From: Bacteroidales bacterium
GTDB lineage: Bacteria; Bacteroidota; Bacteroidia; Bacteroidales; UBA932
Assembly: GCA_024401895.1 (NCBI GenBank)
Contig: JAKSKE010000008.1
Span: 1 to 47,314, forward strand
Reading direction: 5' to 3'
DNA length: 47,314 nt
Shown: positions 32,229-41,315 of the stretch, one piece after another
How positions within the stretch are numbered: the first letter of the stretch is position 1
How the letters are laid out: each line of letters begins with the position of its first letter
Translations under genes and position numbers: made by a program
Notes under the pieces: generated by a model
Database searches by the model: none
The model's input: only the letters and a program-made list of their open reading frames with translations
Told to the model about the DNA's origin: nothing

Positions 32229-34409
32229 ATGAAAAGACTCGCACTCATTATGGCCTGCCTGCTCGTCTTCGGCAGCGCCTTTGCGCAACCGGCCAAATGG
32301 ATTACCCTGAACGGAAGAATCACAGAAAACACCTGGATATGCTTCAGGAAAGACATTGTAATAGACGGAGAGATTCCCTCCACCGTCAAGGCCAGAATCG
32401 CCGTTGACAGCAAATACTGGCTGTGGATCAACGGGCGGGAAGTCATTTTTGAAGGAGGGCTCAAGAGGGGCCCGAAGCCCAATGCGACCTATGTCGATGA
32501 AGTTGACCTCGCACCCTTCCTCGCAAAAGGAGAAAACAAGATAGCCGTACTTCTGTGCTACTTTGGCAAGAACGGATACTCCCACGCCAGCTCAGGTATG
32601 GCTGGACTGTTCTTCGATGCCCCCGCAATAGGCCTCAAATCAGACTCGACCTGGCTTAGCTGCAGGCACGAAGCTTACGGCACAACCGCGGCTCCGGTTC
32701 CCAATTACCGCCTGCCGGAATCCAACATCCGTTACGACGCCAGGCTCGATATGCCCTCCTGGCAGACCGAAACCCCCGACTTCTTCACCGCCTCCAGGGA
32801 AGTGTGCGAGGCCGGCGGCAAACCCTGGGGCGAGCTCGTCAACAGGCCTGTGCCGCAGTTCAGGAACTACGGCGTAACCCAGGCCGAATACACCCGCGAA
32901 GGGGATCTTCTGACCATCAAGCTACCGGACAACATCCAGTTCACCCCGGTAATCGAACTTGAATCCAAGCGCGGCGGAGAACTCGTGGACATTCGCACGA
33001 ACCACAGTTTTGCAGGCGCCACCTGGAACACCCGCGCCGAATACATCACCAAGCCCGGGGTTCAGCGCTACGAGAGCCTTGGATGGATGAACGGCGAGAC
33101 CCTTCTCATTCGCCTGAACGAAGGTATAAAGGTAAATATGGCCGGTTACAGGCAAACCGGATACGCCACTTCCGACCAAAGCGAATTCCGCTTCGACAAC
33201 CCGTTCTTCGAACGTTTCTGGAAGAAGGCCGTAAGCACCCTGCTCGTGAATATGAGAGACAATTTCTTCGACTGTCCCGACAGGGAGCGCGCCCAATGGT
33301 GGGGCGACGTTGTGGTTCTTATGGGAGAATGCTTCTACACCCTCGACCCCAGCATCGACCTTCTCATAAACAAGGCCATACGCGAACTCTGCGACTGGAG
33401 CAGCCCCGAAGGAGTACTGCGCAGCCCCGTTCCTACCGGACTCGGCGTAAGCGAGCTGCCCGGCCAGATGCTGGCGTCCATAGGGCCCTACGGATTCTGG
33501 AACTACTATATGAATACCGGCGACAAGGAGACTCTCGCGTATGTATATCCGGTTGTCAAAAAATATCTTTCCCTGTACAGGCAGGACAGCAACGGGCTCA
33601 CCGTATTCCGCAAGACCGGTTGGAACTGGGGAGACTGGGGATTCGAAAAGGATATGACCCTCATCTATGCCGGATGGCACGCTCTGGCTCTTCTGAGCGC
33701 TCAGAAAATGGCTGACGAACTGGGATTCCGGGCCGAGGCCGATGAATTCGCGCGCAAATACCGCGCTCTCAAGAAGGGATTCAACCGCTGCTGGAGGGAC
33801 GGAGTTTACCGCAGTCCCGACTATACCGGAAAGACCGATGACCGCGTACAGGCTCTCGCAGTGCTGGCAGGGATTGCCTCCGGAAGCAAATATCCGCAGA
33901 TTCTGGCTACTCTGAAAAAAGAAGAGCACGCCAGTCCCTATATGGAGAAGTACGTTATGGAAGCGCTCTTTAAGATGGGATACGGCGACTACGCCCTGGA
34001 AAGGACCGAGAAGCGCTTCGGAGCAATGGTGAACAACACCGAATACGCCACCCTCTTTGAAGGCTGGGAGATAGGCAGCGCCGACTTCGGCGGAGGCACC
34101 ACCAACCACGCCTGGTCCGGAGGCACAATCACGGTTCTGGCCAGCGAAATGTGCGGTATCAAGCCCACCAGGGCCGGATGGGAGGAATTCGAGGTACGTC
34201 CCGCCAAAGCCACCGCCAACCACAGTTACAGCATAGGCTTCCCCACCGTAAAGGGTATGGTGAAGTCTGAATGGGAAATCGACGGCGGCAGCGCCATCTG
34301 GACAATCACCGTACCGGAAGGCAGCAAGGCTAAAGTATATATTCCCGGAAAGAGCGGCTGCACCACCTTCGGCAGCGGCCGGCACACCATAACCACCACA
34401 GTTAAATGA
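32229..34409 (+). CDS. GH78-type alpha-L-rhamnosidase-like glycoside hydrolase
   Basis: Exported hydrolase of 726 aa with a signal peptide (1-19, ending AFA). Beta-sandwich domains at about 20-320 include a carbohydrate-binding-type segment (RIAVDSKYWLWINGREVIFEGG). The (alpha/alpha)6 barrel covers about 330-650. DCPDRERAQWWGDVVVLMGE (about 352-371) matches the conserved DxPxRxERxxWxGD region of GH78 with its catalytic acidic residues; GWNWGDWG and NHAWSGG are also typical. A C-terminal beta domain closes the protein. It should release terminal rhamnose or a similar sugar. It is translationally coupled (ATGA) to trmO. Confidence 0.82.
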   Translation: MKRLALIMACLLVFGSAFAQPAKWITLNGRITENTWICFRKDIVIDGEIPSTVKARIAVDSKYWLWINGREVIFEGGLKRGPKPNATYVDEVDLAPFLAKGENKIAVLLCYFGKNGYSHASSGMAGLFFDAPAIGLKSDSTWLSCRHEAYGTTAAPVPNYRLPESNIRYDARLDMPSWQTETPDFFTASREVCEAGGKPWGELVNRPVPQFRNYGVTQAEYTREGDLLTIKLPDNIQFTPVIELESKRGGELVDIRTNHSFAGATWNTRAEYITKPGVQRYESLGWMNGETLLIRLNEGIKVNMAGYRQTGYATSDQSEFRFDNPFFERFWKKAVSTLLVNMRDNFFDCPDRERAQWWGDVVVLMGECFYTLDPSIDLLINKAIRELCDWSSPEGVLRSPVPTGLGVSELPGQMLASIGPYGFWNYYMNTGDKETLAYVYPVVKKYLSLYRQDSNGLTVFRKTGWNWGDWGFEKDMTLIYAGWHALALLSAQKMADELGFRAEADEFARKYRALKKGFNRCWRDGVYRSPDYTGKTDDRVQALAVLAGIASGSKYPQILATLKKEEHASPYMEKYVMEALFKMGYGDYALERTEKRFGAMVNNTEYATLFEGWEIGSADFGGGTTNHAWSGGTITVLASEMCGIKPTRAGWEEFEVRPAKATANHSYSIGFPTVKGMVKSEWEIDGGSAIWTITVPEGSKAKVYIPGKSGCTTFGSGRHTITTTVK

Positions 34410-35071
34410 CGATAGAGCCAGTAGCCGTATATTCCACCCTGCTGCACGAGAAATTCGGGCTTCCGCGTCAGGCCGGGCTGGCCGGTTCCCTCGAAGGGCT
34501 TGTAAGCCTCCGGGGGAACTGGGCTTGCGCCGATTCCCTCAGAGGGCTCGAAGAATTCTCGCATATATGGCTCATCTGGGGATTCCACTTGAACCGGCCT
34601 TCGGGAAACCGCACGGTAAGGCCGCCCAGGCTTGGGGGCAACCGCCGCACCGGAGTGTTCGCCTCCCGTTCTCCTTTCCGTCCCAACGGTCTCGGAATGT
34701 CGGCTGTGGAAATAGTGTCCATCGACTTTGAAAAAGCCGAAATAAAGGTGAAAGGCGCCGACCTCGCAGACGGCTCGCCCATCTTCGACATTAAACCGTA
34801 TATCCCCTACTCCGACAGCATCCCGGCAGCCAGCCCGGGCTACACTGCCCTGGAATGGAAGAAACTGAGGGTAGTCTTCCCCGAAGGAATCGACAGAGTC
34901 TTCGCACCGGAAAGGCTTGAAGCCCTCGGGCAGATTCTTTCCCTGGACCCGAGACCGCATTATCAGGACGACCCGCAAAGAGAATACGGCCTGCTCTTCG
35001 CAGACCGCAACATAAGATTCAAAGTTAGGGACGGTGTTCTTGAAGTGCTCAGCTTCGAAGAGCGTTCATAA
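34406..35071 (+). CDS. trmO: tRNA t6A37 N6-methyltransferase TrmO
   Basis: SAM-dependent methyltransferase of the TsaA/TrmO (YaeB) fold that methylates t6A at position 37 of tRNA-Thr, 221 aa. GLVSLRGNWACADSLRGLEEFSHIWLI (about 31-57), TGVFASRSPFRPNGLGMSAVEI (about 82-103) and DIKPYIPYSDS are the conserved blocks. The C-terminal AERLEALGQILSLDPRPHYQ tail is that of the long form. The start overlaps the rhamnosidase stop by four bases. The 3' end overlaps the convergent lpd by 23 bp. Confidence 0.93.
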   Translation: MTIEPVAVYSTLLHEKFGLPRQAGLAGSLEGLVSLRGNWACADSLRGLEEFSHIWLIWGFHLNRPSGNRTVRPPRLGGNRRTGVFASRSPFRPNGLGMSAVEIVSIDFEKAEIKVKGADLADGSPIFDIKPYIPYSDSIPAASPGYTALEWKKLRVVFPEGIDRVFAPERLEALGQILSLDPRPHYQDDPQREYGLLFADRNIRFKVRDGVLEVLSFEERS

Positions 35072-36329
35072 GGACTTCACTCAAGGTAGGGTGCGCGTGG
35101 ATAATCCAGCGCGCCTTTTCCATATCGGCCCCAAGGGCAATGAGCGCGGCGGCCTCGGCTATTATGGTCGAAGCTCCGGCTCCCATAATGTGACAGCCCA
35201 ATATTCTGCCGTCCGGGTCGCACAGTATTTTGCACAGGCCTTCGGTTTCTCCGGCCGACACGGCCTTGCCGTTAGCTCTGTAGAAGGATTTGTGCACGGT
35301 GCAGGTTATTCCCTTTGCCTTGCAGTCTTCTTCCGACAAACCCACCGTGGCGAGTTCGGGATTGGTAAAGACCACTGCGGGCACACATCCGAAATCTATG
35401 GAATCGGAAATGCCGGTTATGTCGTTGAGAGCCCTCAGGCCCTGGGCAGACGCAACGTGAGCCAGCATATACCCGCCGGTTACGTCGCCCACAGCATATA
35501 TGTCCGGAGCACTGGTGCGCATTGCCGAATCTACCTTTATTCCCCTGCGGTCATATTCCACGCCTATGTCAGGCAAATTGAGGCTATCCACATTGGGACG
35601 CCGGCCAACTGCCATAAGCACTTTGTCGGCGGTAACGGAGTTCTCCTTGTCCTTAAGCACATAGTTCACTTCAAGCTGTCCCCCGTCGCATTCGGAAATG
35701 CCGTTGACTGCGGCCCCCACAACGATCGAAATTCCGCTGCGGCTCAATTGCTGCTTCAGCCTTTTGGCAAGGTCGGAATCGAATCTTGGCAAAATGTTGG
35801 GGCAATATTCAATGACCGTGACTTCACTTCCAAGCCGGTTGTAGATACAGGCGAACTCAAGTCCTATGACTCCGCCGCCAATGACTGCAAGCCGGGCGGG
35901 AACCTCATCGCAGTTCAGAAGCCCGGACGAATCGGTGGCAAGTTCAGCTCCCGGAACGGGAAGGAATGCAGAGACCGAGCCAGTACTGATGATTATTTTG
36001 TCGGCCGATATTGTCCTCTCTCCAACCCTGACGGTATGGGAATCGGCAAAAGAGGCTTTGCCATAGACCACCTCCACATTTCTGAGCAGTCCCTCGATTC
36101 CGCTTTTGAGCTGGGATACCACGGCCGCCTTGCGCTCTTGCGCCGACTTCAGGTCAAGTGACAGCTCGCAGCAATTGTGAATCAAGGTCTTGGTAGGGAT
36201 ACAGCCTTCGTTAAGGCAGGTTCCCCCCAGAGGTCCGTCGGTCACAAGCGTCACGGTGAGCCCCCGCCTTGCGGCCTCCACTGCAGTTTCATAACCTCCG
36301 GGGCCGGCTCCTATTATAAGCAGATGCAT
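35049..36329 (-). CDS. lpd: Dihydrolipoyl dehydrogenase (glycine cleavage L-protein)
   Basis: FAD enzyme that reoxidises the dihydrolipoyl arm of GcvH with NAD, 426 aa, slightly short for the family. FAD-binding GAGPGGYETAVEAARRG (about 7-23), redox-active GGTCLNEGCIPTK (Cys pair about 38 and 43), NAD-binding GGGVIGLEFACIYNRLG (about 150-166), AVGDVTGGYMLAHVA, and the C-terminal HAHPTLSE with the catalytic His are all present. Last gene of the gcvT-gcvH-gcvPA-gcvPB-lpd run, one base after gcvPB. Confidence 0.95.
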   Translation of the reverse strand: MHLLIIGAGPGGYETAVEAARRGLTVTLVTDGPLGGTCLNEGCIPTKTLIHNCCELSLDLKSAQERKAAVVSQLKSGIEGLLRNVEVVYGKASFADSHTVRVGERTISADKIIISTGSVSAFLPVPGAELATDSSGLLNCDEVPARLAVIGGGVIGLEFACIYNRLGSEVTVIEYCPNILPRFDSDLAKRLKQQLSRSGISIVVGAAVNGISECDGGQLEVNYVLKDKENSVTADKVLMAVGRRPNVDSLNLPDIGVEYDRRGIKVDSAMRTSAPDIYAVGDVTGGYMLAHVASAQGLRALNDITGISDSIDFGCVPAVVFTNPELATVGLSEEDCKAKGITCTVHKSFYRANGKAVSAGETEGLCKILCDPDGRILGCHIMGAGASTIIAEAAALIALGADMEKARWIIHAHPTLSEVLMNALRS

Positions 36330-36330
36330 A

Positions 36331-37740
36331 TCAGTTCGATTTTGTCCATTTAAGAACCGGTTGCCTTGCGGCGACAGTTTCGTCCGGTCTGCCGATGGGA
36401 GTATTGTGAGGCGCAGTGCGCAGCAACGTGGGATCCTGTGCGGCTTCCTGCGCGATTTTTCTCATAACCTCAATGAAAGAATCCAAGGTTTCCAGAGATT
36501 CGGTTTCGGTAGGTTCTATCATTATTGCCTGATGGAACAGCAGCGGGAAATAGATTGTGGGAGCGTGGAAGCCATAATCCAGCAATCTCTTGGCAACATC
36601 CAGCGTAGTTGCGCCGGGAACGCCGTCGCGCGCCCCGTCATTGACAAGGCCGTCAAACACGAACTCGTGCTTGCAGATGCTTTGTAGAGGCAGACGGTAA
36701 CAGTCTTTGAGCGACTCCTTTATGTAATTCGCGCTCAGGGTTGCGAGCCGTCCTGCCATAGGCACATTCTCCCGTCCGAGCATAAGGATATAGGCATAGG
36801 CCCTCAGGATAACTCCGAAGTTGCCGTGGAAGCCGGATACCCGCAGCTCTCCCCTGTTGCCGAATTCGGGCAGGAACTCCACCAGATGGGGAGCCACTCC
36901 CACAGGACCGCTGCCGGGTCCGCCTCCGCCGTGAGGCGTGCTGAAAGTCTTGTGCAAATTAAGATGCATAACGTCGAAGCCCATATCTCCGGGGCGCACC
37001 ACGCCCAACAGAGGATTCATATTGGCCCCGTCGTAATACAGCAGGCCACCGCATCCGTGGACCAACGAAGCTATTTGCGCAATATCCTTTTCAAACAGCC
37101 CGAGGGTGTTGGGATTGGTCATCATAATTCCGGCAATCTGAGGCCCGAGCAGAGGCTTCAGGGACTCGACGTCTATGAGCCCGTCGGGACCCGACTTCAC
37201 CTCAACCACTTCCAGGCCGCATACGGCCGCCGAAGCAGGATTGGTTCCGTGGGCGCTGTCGGGCACTATGATTCGGGTGCGGGCGAAATCGCCGCGGCTT
37301 ATGTGATACTGCCTTATGAGCATCAGGCCGGTAAGTTCGCCGTGCGCGCCGGCACAGGGTTCGAAGGTAAAATGAGCCATACCCGTAAGTTCGGCGAGCG
37401 CAGAGTCAATTCCCTCATAAATCTTCCTGATACCGGGCACTGCGCCGGCAGGTACAAGCGGATGAACCCCCGCAAACATTCCGGGAATTTCCTCGTTGAT
37501 TTTGGGATTGTACTTCATAGTACAGCTTCCAAGCGGATAGAAGCCGGTATCGACACCGAAGTTCATCTGGCTCAGATTCGTATAATGCCTTACCACGTCC
37601 GGCTCGCTGAGGCTGGGAAGTTCCAGAGCCGACTTCCGGCTCACAGAATCGGGCAGACAGACATCCGGGGCCTGGGGAAGGCTGAAAGCGCTTCTCCCCT
37701 CCCTCGAAAGTTCGAATACAAGTTTGTCGTAATATCTCAT
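36331..37740 (-). CDS. gcvPB: Glycine dehydrogenase (decarboxylating) subunit 2
   Basis: PLP-bearing half of the split P-protein, 469 aa. GFYPLGSCTMKYNPKINE (about 61-78), FEPCAGAHGELTGL, DSAHGTNPASAA and LHKTFSTPHGGGGPGSGPVG (about 257-276), with the PLP Lys in the KTF motif, are hallmark blocks. It decarboxylates glycine and passes the aminomethyl group to GcvH lipoamide together with GcvPA. Confidence 0.97.
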   Translation of the reverse strand: MRYYDKLVFELSREGRSAFSLPQAPDVCLPDSVSRKSALELPSLSEPDVVRHYTNLSQMNFGVDTGFYPLGSCTMKYNPKINEEIPGMFAGVHPLVPAGAVPGIRKIYEGIDSALAELTGMAHFTFEPCAGAHGELTGLMLIRQYHISRGDFARTRIIVPDSAHGTNPASAAVCGLEVVEVKSGPDGLIDVESLKPLLGPQIAGIMMTNPNTLGLFEKDIAQIASLVHGCGGLLYYDGANMNPLLGVVRPGDMGFDVMHLNLHKTFSTPHGGGGPGSGPVGVAPHLVEFLPEFGNRGELRVSGFHGNFGVILRAYAYILMLGRENVPMAGRLATLSANYIKESLKDCYRLPLQSICKHEFVFDGLVNDGARDGVPGATTLDVAKRLLDYGFHAPTIYFPLLFHQAIMIEPTETESLETLDSFIEVMRKIAQEAAQDPTLLRTAPHNTPIGRPDETVAARQPVLKWTKSN

Positions 37741-37752
37741 ATCTGTCTCCTC

Positions 37753-39063
37753 CTAAATTGAACGCGCCACCTGCGCGATTGTTTCCAAATCTTCCTTCCT
37801 GGCCTTTTCGGTACAGCAGAATGAGAGGTAGCCTTCCTCGGTCTCGAGAGCCGAGAATATTCCCTGCTCCAGCAGCGCTTCCTGAAGGGCGCCCGTATTG
37901 CCGAACAACGGCTTCAGGCAGAATTCCTTGAGGAACGGCTGGTCCTCGAACGGATCCTCGAAGCGGCCGGTTTCCATAAGAGCGTCGTGCAGACTGTGGG
38001 CGGCGGCATAGCTCAGGGAGTTTACCCTGCGCAGCCCGTCGGCTCCCATAATCGACAGGTAAACCGTGCACCAGAGTGCCATAAGCGACTCATTCGAACA
38101 TATATTGGAAGTGGCTTTCTCTCTGCGGATATGCTGTTCCCTGGCCTGGAGGGTAAGCACGAAGCAGCGCTTGCCGTCGGAGTCGGTCGCCTGACCCACT
38201 ATTCTGCCGGGAAGCTTTCTCATAAGAGCCTGCGTACAGCTCATAAATCCCACATACGGGCCTCCGTAGCAGAGCGGGATACCCAGACTCTGGCCGTCTC
38301 CCACCGCAATGTCGGCACCCCATTCTGCAGGGGTCTTCACCACGGCAAGGGCCGACGGGTCGCAGTACATTGCCAGCAGGGCACCGGCATTGTGCACCGC
38401 CTGTGCCAGGCCATCGTGGCTCTCGATTATTCCGTAGCGGTTGATTGACGGAACTATTACTCCGGCAAGGTCCAGGGTTCCTTCGCACACCGCCTCCATA
38501 ATGTCATAGGTCTCGACCAGGTTTATTCCGGCGAAACGGGCATAGGTGCGCATTGTCTGAAGCACATTGGGCAGCAGAGACGACGATGCAATGACGGTAT
38601 TGCGTTTACGGCACGACGCCACACACATACGCATTGCCTCGGCGGCCGCGGTAGCCCCGTCATACATAGACGCGTTTGCCACATCCAGGCCGGTGAGATT
38701 ACATATCATAGTCTGCCACTCGAAGATATATCGGAGGGTTCCCTGCGAAATCTCGCACTGATAAGGAGTATATGCGGTGAGAAATTCACTTCTGGACGTG
38801 ATATAGGGAATCACCGCAGGAGTGTAATGGTCATAGGCTCCCTGACCGGCATATACCCGGAGCTTGGGATTGGCAAGGGCGAGGGACTCGAAAAAATCAC
38901 GAACCTCCTGCTCGCTCAGGGCGGACGGGAGGTCATAATCGCCTTTTCGAATGAAATCTGCAGGCACATCGGCGTAAAGGTCATCCAGTCCGCTGACCCC
39001 GACACGCTTCAGCATCTTGCAGATATCTTCCTCTGTATGAGGAAAATAGGCAAAAGTGCTCAT
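37753..39063 (-). CDS. gcvPA: Glycine dehydrogenase (decarboxylating) subunit 1
   Basis: Partner of GcvPB in the heterodimeric P-protein, 436 aa. AYFPHTEEDICKMLKRVGV (about 5-23), FLTAYTPYQCEISQGTLRYI (about 93-112), NASMYDGATAAAEAMRMC and GQSLGIPLCYGGPYVGFMSC are conserved. It lies between gcvH (four bases) and gcvPB (12 bases) in one transcript. Confidence 0.97.
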   Translation of the reverse strand: MSTFAYFPHTEEDICKMLKRVGVSGLDDLYADVPADFIRKGDYDLPSALSEQEVRDFFESLALANPKLRVYAGQGAYDHYTPAVIPYITSRSEFLTAYTPYQCEISQGTLRYIFEWQTMICNLTGLDVANASMYDGATAAAEAMRMCVASCRKRNTVIASSSLLPNVLQTMRTYARFAGINLVETYDIMEAVCEGTLDLAGVIVPSINRYGIIESHDGLAQAVHNAGALLAMYCDPSALAVVKTPAEWGADIAVGDGQSLGIPLCYGGPYVGFMSCTQALMRKLPGRIVGQATDSDGKRCFVLTLQAREQHIRREKATSNICSNESLMALWCTVYLSIMGADGLRRVNSLSYAAAHSLHDALMETGRFEDPFEDQPFLKEFCLKPLFGNTGALQEALLEQGIFSALETEEGYLSFCCTEKARKEDLETIAQVARSI

Positions 39064-39067
39064 ATTG

Positions 39068-39448
39068 TTATTTTTCTATGAATTCTTTATAGGCAACAGC
39101 ATTGAGGAGGCTGCCGAGTTCTCCCTTGTCGGCCATTTCCACCTTGATGATCCAAGCCATATAAGGGTCCTGGTTAATCTGTTCGGGAGCGTTCTCCAAG
39201 TCAAGATTGCAAGCCACTACAGTACCGCTTACGGGACTGTAAAGTTCACTGGAAGCCTTAACGCTCTCCAATGCTCCGAAATCCTCACCCTTTGTTACTT
39301 CATCGCCTTCAGAAGGCATATCCACATAGGTAATGTCTCCCATCTCACTCTGAGCGAAATCGCTCACGCCAATAATGGCAACGTTGCCATCGACCTTAAC
39401 CCATTCGTGTGACTCGCTGTAAAGCAGTTCATCTACAATTTTACTCAT
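39068..39448 (-). CDS. gcvH: Glycine cleavage system H protein
   Basis: Lipoyl carrier that shuttles the aminomethyl group between P, T and L proteins, 126 aa. YSESHEWVKVDGNVAIIGVS (about 10-29), GDITYVDMPSEGDEV and the lipoylation site ALESVKASSELYSPVSG (Lys about 64). The start overlaps the gcvT stop (ATGA), which suggests translational coupling. A lipoate-protein ligase gene lies just upstream of the operon. Confidence 0.97.
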   Translation of the reverse strand: MSKIVDELLYSESHEWVKVDGNVAIIGVSDFAQSEMGDITYVDMPSEGDEVTKGEDFGALESVKASSELYSPVSGTVVACNLDLENAPEQINQDPYMAWIIKVEMADKGELGSLLNAVAYKEFIEK

Positions 39449-40557
39449 AACTGTTTCTTATATTTTGTTTTATAGAATCTTTTCCTCACAACCGTAGCCG
39501 CAAAAGTCTTGTGACGTATCTGCACCTGGACCGCAGTGTCCAGAGCCGAATATGCAGTATCTACCAGGGCAAAGCAAAGGCTCTTGTCCAGCGATATGCT
39601 GCGGTAGCCCGTAGTCACCACTCCAATCTCGTTTCCGTCTGCGCTCAGCACCGGATATCCGGCACGGGGAATCGCCTTGTCGGAAAGTTCCAGGCCAACC
39701 AGTTTGCGGGCCACGCCCCCGGCCTTCTGGTCCAGGATACTTTGGGAGCCTATGAATCCGCCCTGCTTTTCGGGTTTGCAGAAAATGGACAGGCCTGCCA
39801 TAACGGGAGAGATTTCGTCGCTGAGTTCGTCTCCGTACAGGGGCAGCCCGGTTTCGAAGCGCAGAGTGTCGCGGCATCCCAGACCGCAGGGCTTCACGCC
39901 TCCCTTAAGGAGGATGTCCCATATCCGGCAAATTGCCTCGGGGCTGGAATAAAGTTCAAAGCCGTCCTCGCCGGTGTAGCCTGTACGGCTGACTATAAGC
40001 CTTTCACTATTATAAGTTATGTCACAGAATTCGTAGAAAAGCAGATTGCCGCAGCAGTCCAGGGAGAGCAGGTTCTCAAGCACCGCCTGGGAATCGGGAC
40101 CCTGCACAGCTATCTGTCCCCAGTCTTCAGAAGCGTTGCGGATGATTACGTCGTATCCTTTTGAATTGGAAACCAGCCAGTCATAATCCTTTTCAATGTT
40201 TGAGGCATTCACGACCAGCAGGTAACAGTCCTTCTCGAACTCCTTGTAAACCAGGATGTCGTCCACGGTTCCTCCATTGGGATAGAGCATCATTCCGTAG
40301 AGCACAGAACCCTCTTTCTGTCCGGTAATATCATTGGTAAAGACGTGATTCACGAAGGCGAATGCATCTTTTCCACTCACAAAAATCTCTCCCATATGGG
40401 AGACGTCGAACATTCCGGCGGCATTTCTTACCGCATTGTGTTCGTCAATGATTCCAGAATACTGGATGGGCATATCGAACCCCGCAAACGGGCTCATCTT
40501 AGCCCCAAGGGAAATGTGACTGCCGTGAAGGCAGGTAGTTTTCAATTGAGCTTCCAT
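39445..40557 (-). CDS. gcvT: Glycine cleavage system T protein (aminomethyltransferase)
   Basis: Transfers the methylene group from GcvH-bound intermediate to tetrahydrofolate and releases ammonia, 370 aa. MPIQYSGIIDEHNAVRNAAGMFDVSHMGE (about 29-57), VFTNDITGQKEGSVLYGMM, QGPDSQAVLENLL, SRTGYTGEDGFELY (about 195) and CRDTLRFETGLPLYGDEL are conserved. It is the first gene of the gcv operon and follows a strong promoter at 40566-40596. Confidence 0.97.
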   Translation of the reverse strand: MEAQLKTTCLHGSHISLGAKMSPFAGFDMPIQYSGIIDEHNAVRNAAGMFDVSHMGEIFVSGKDAFAFVNHVFTNDITGQKEGSVLYGMMLYPNGGTVDDILVYKEFEKDCYLLVVNASNIEKDYDWLVSNSKGYDVIIRNASEDWGQIAVQGPDSQAVLENLLSLDCCGNLLFYEFCDITYNSERLIVSRTGYTGEDGFELYSSPEAICRIWDILLKGGVKPCGLGCRDTLRFETGLPLYGDELSDEISPVMAGLSIFCKPEKQGGFIGSQSILDQKAGGVARKLVGLELSDKAIPRAGYPVLSADGNEIGVVTTGYRSISLDKSLCFALVDTAYSALDTAVQVQIRHKTFAATVVRKRFYKTKYKKQL

Positions 40558-40565
40558 AATTCTTT

Positions 40566-40603
40566 CAAAAATATAAAATCCGGCTCAAATAAACAAGCCG
40601 ATT
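40566..40603 (-). promoter_or_regulatory. lplA terminator overlapping the gcvT promoter
   Basis: On the minus strand TTG (40596-40594) and TATTTTTG (40573-40566) are 20 bases apart: a consensus promoter nine bases before gcvT. The same DNA forms a hairpin (AGCCG with CGGCT, around 40581-40600, with flanking A/T pairs) followed by a T-rich run. That is a terminator for lplA, whose stop lies at 40605-40607. Confidence 0.55.
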
Positions 40604-40604
40604 T

Positions 40605-41315
40605 TTACAAAATGCCGTTATTGATAAAGTCCTCGTCGAGATATCCGGCTTCGATGCAGCATATCTCTTTTTCGGCCTGCCCGTCGAGTTCCAGCGTAGA
40701 GTCGCAGAATTCAGAGAGAATGGCGGCGCGAATCCCGCACTCGTCGGTCGCAAGGCCGAGTTCCCGCAGAGACGCAACCCGCTGGCGCACGCTCTTCACA
40801 CCGTGCGATTCCAGTTTGGAAGCCGGTGGAGTTATGGAATTCTGCAGCTTTTCGAAGTCGATGTCGATTATGAGCGTACCGTGTATTATAGAGAAGCCGC
40901 CGCACAGAAAACAGGCGTTGCCGCTTACCTTGCGCTCCCCTACCAGAACATCGTTGTGCTGCGAACTTACTGCTGGCAGACCCAGGGAGCGCAGAGCTCT
41001 CACCAGCCTGTTCAGATACTGTTGGAAGGAAGCCTGCACATTGGAATTCTTCACCACGCAGGAAAGCATAAGGTTGCCCCTGTCGGAATAGACGCATCCT
41101 CCCCCGCTCTTCCTGCGGTAAACTTCAATGGAATTGCGGCGGCAGTAGTCGAGGTTCACTTCGGCCGCCATATCCTGATTGCGGCCGAAAATCACTGTAG
41201 GCGCGCTGGTCCACAGGAAAAAACCTTCGATACCGGTCTTTGCCAGATATTCTTCCACTGCAAGGTAATATACCAGCCGACGGTCAGGGCCGCCGGGGAC
41301 AATGACTTGCTTCAT
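40605..41315 (-). CDS. lplA: Lipoate-protein ligase
   Basis: Attaches lipoate to carrier lysines such as that of GcvH, 236 aa (short form without the C-terminal accessory domain of E. coli LplA). The lipoyl-AMP pocket motifs are VYRRKSGGGCVYSDRGNLML (about 65-84) and NDVLVGERKVSGNACFLCGG (about 121-140) with the catalytic-type Lys in ERKVSG. The next gene on this strand is the gcv operon, fitting a supply role. The start directly abuts the end of the upstream unknown gene. Confidence 0.92.
   Translation of the reverse strand: MKQVIVPGGPDRRLVYYLAVEEYLAKTGIEGFFLWTSAPTVIFGRNQDMAAEVNLDYCRRNSIEVYRRKSGGGCVYSDRGNLMLSCVVKNSNVQASFQQYLNRLVRALRSLGLPAVSSQHNDVLVGERKVSGNACFLCGGFSIIHGTLIIDIDFEKLQNSITPPASKLESHGVKSVRQRVASLRELGLATDECGIRAAILSEFCDSTLELDGQAEKEICCIEAGYLDEDFINNGIL

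Noticed and set aside
32922..34385. 487-residue open frame antisense to the rhamnosidase gene
   Set aside because: The plus strand encodes a complete GH78-like protein with signal peptide; the antisense frame shows no motif.
35034..37761. Long antisense frames opposite lpd and gcvPB
   Set aside because: Both minus-strand proteins are complete and highly conserved, so these frames are chance.
40345..41091. Plus-strand frame of 248 residues across gcvT and lplA
   Set aside because: It crosses a promoter/terminator region and lies opposite two conserved genes.
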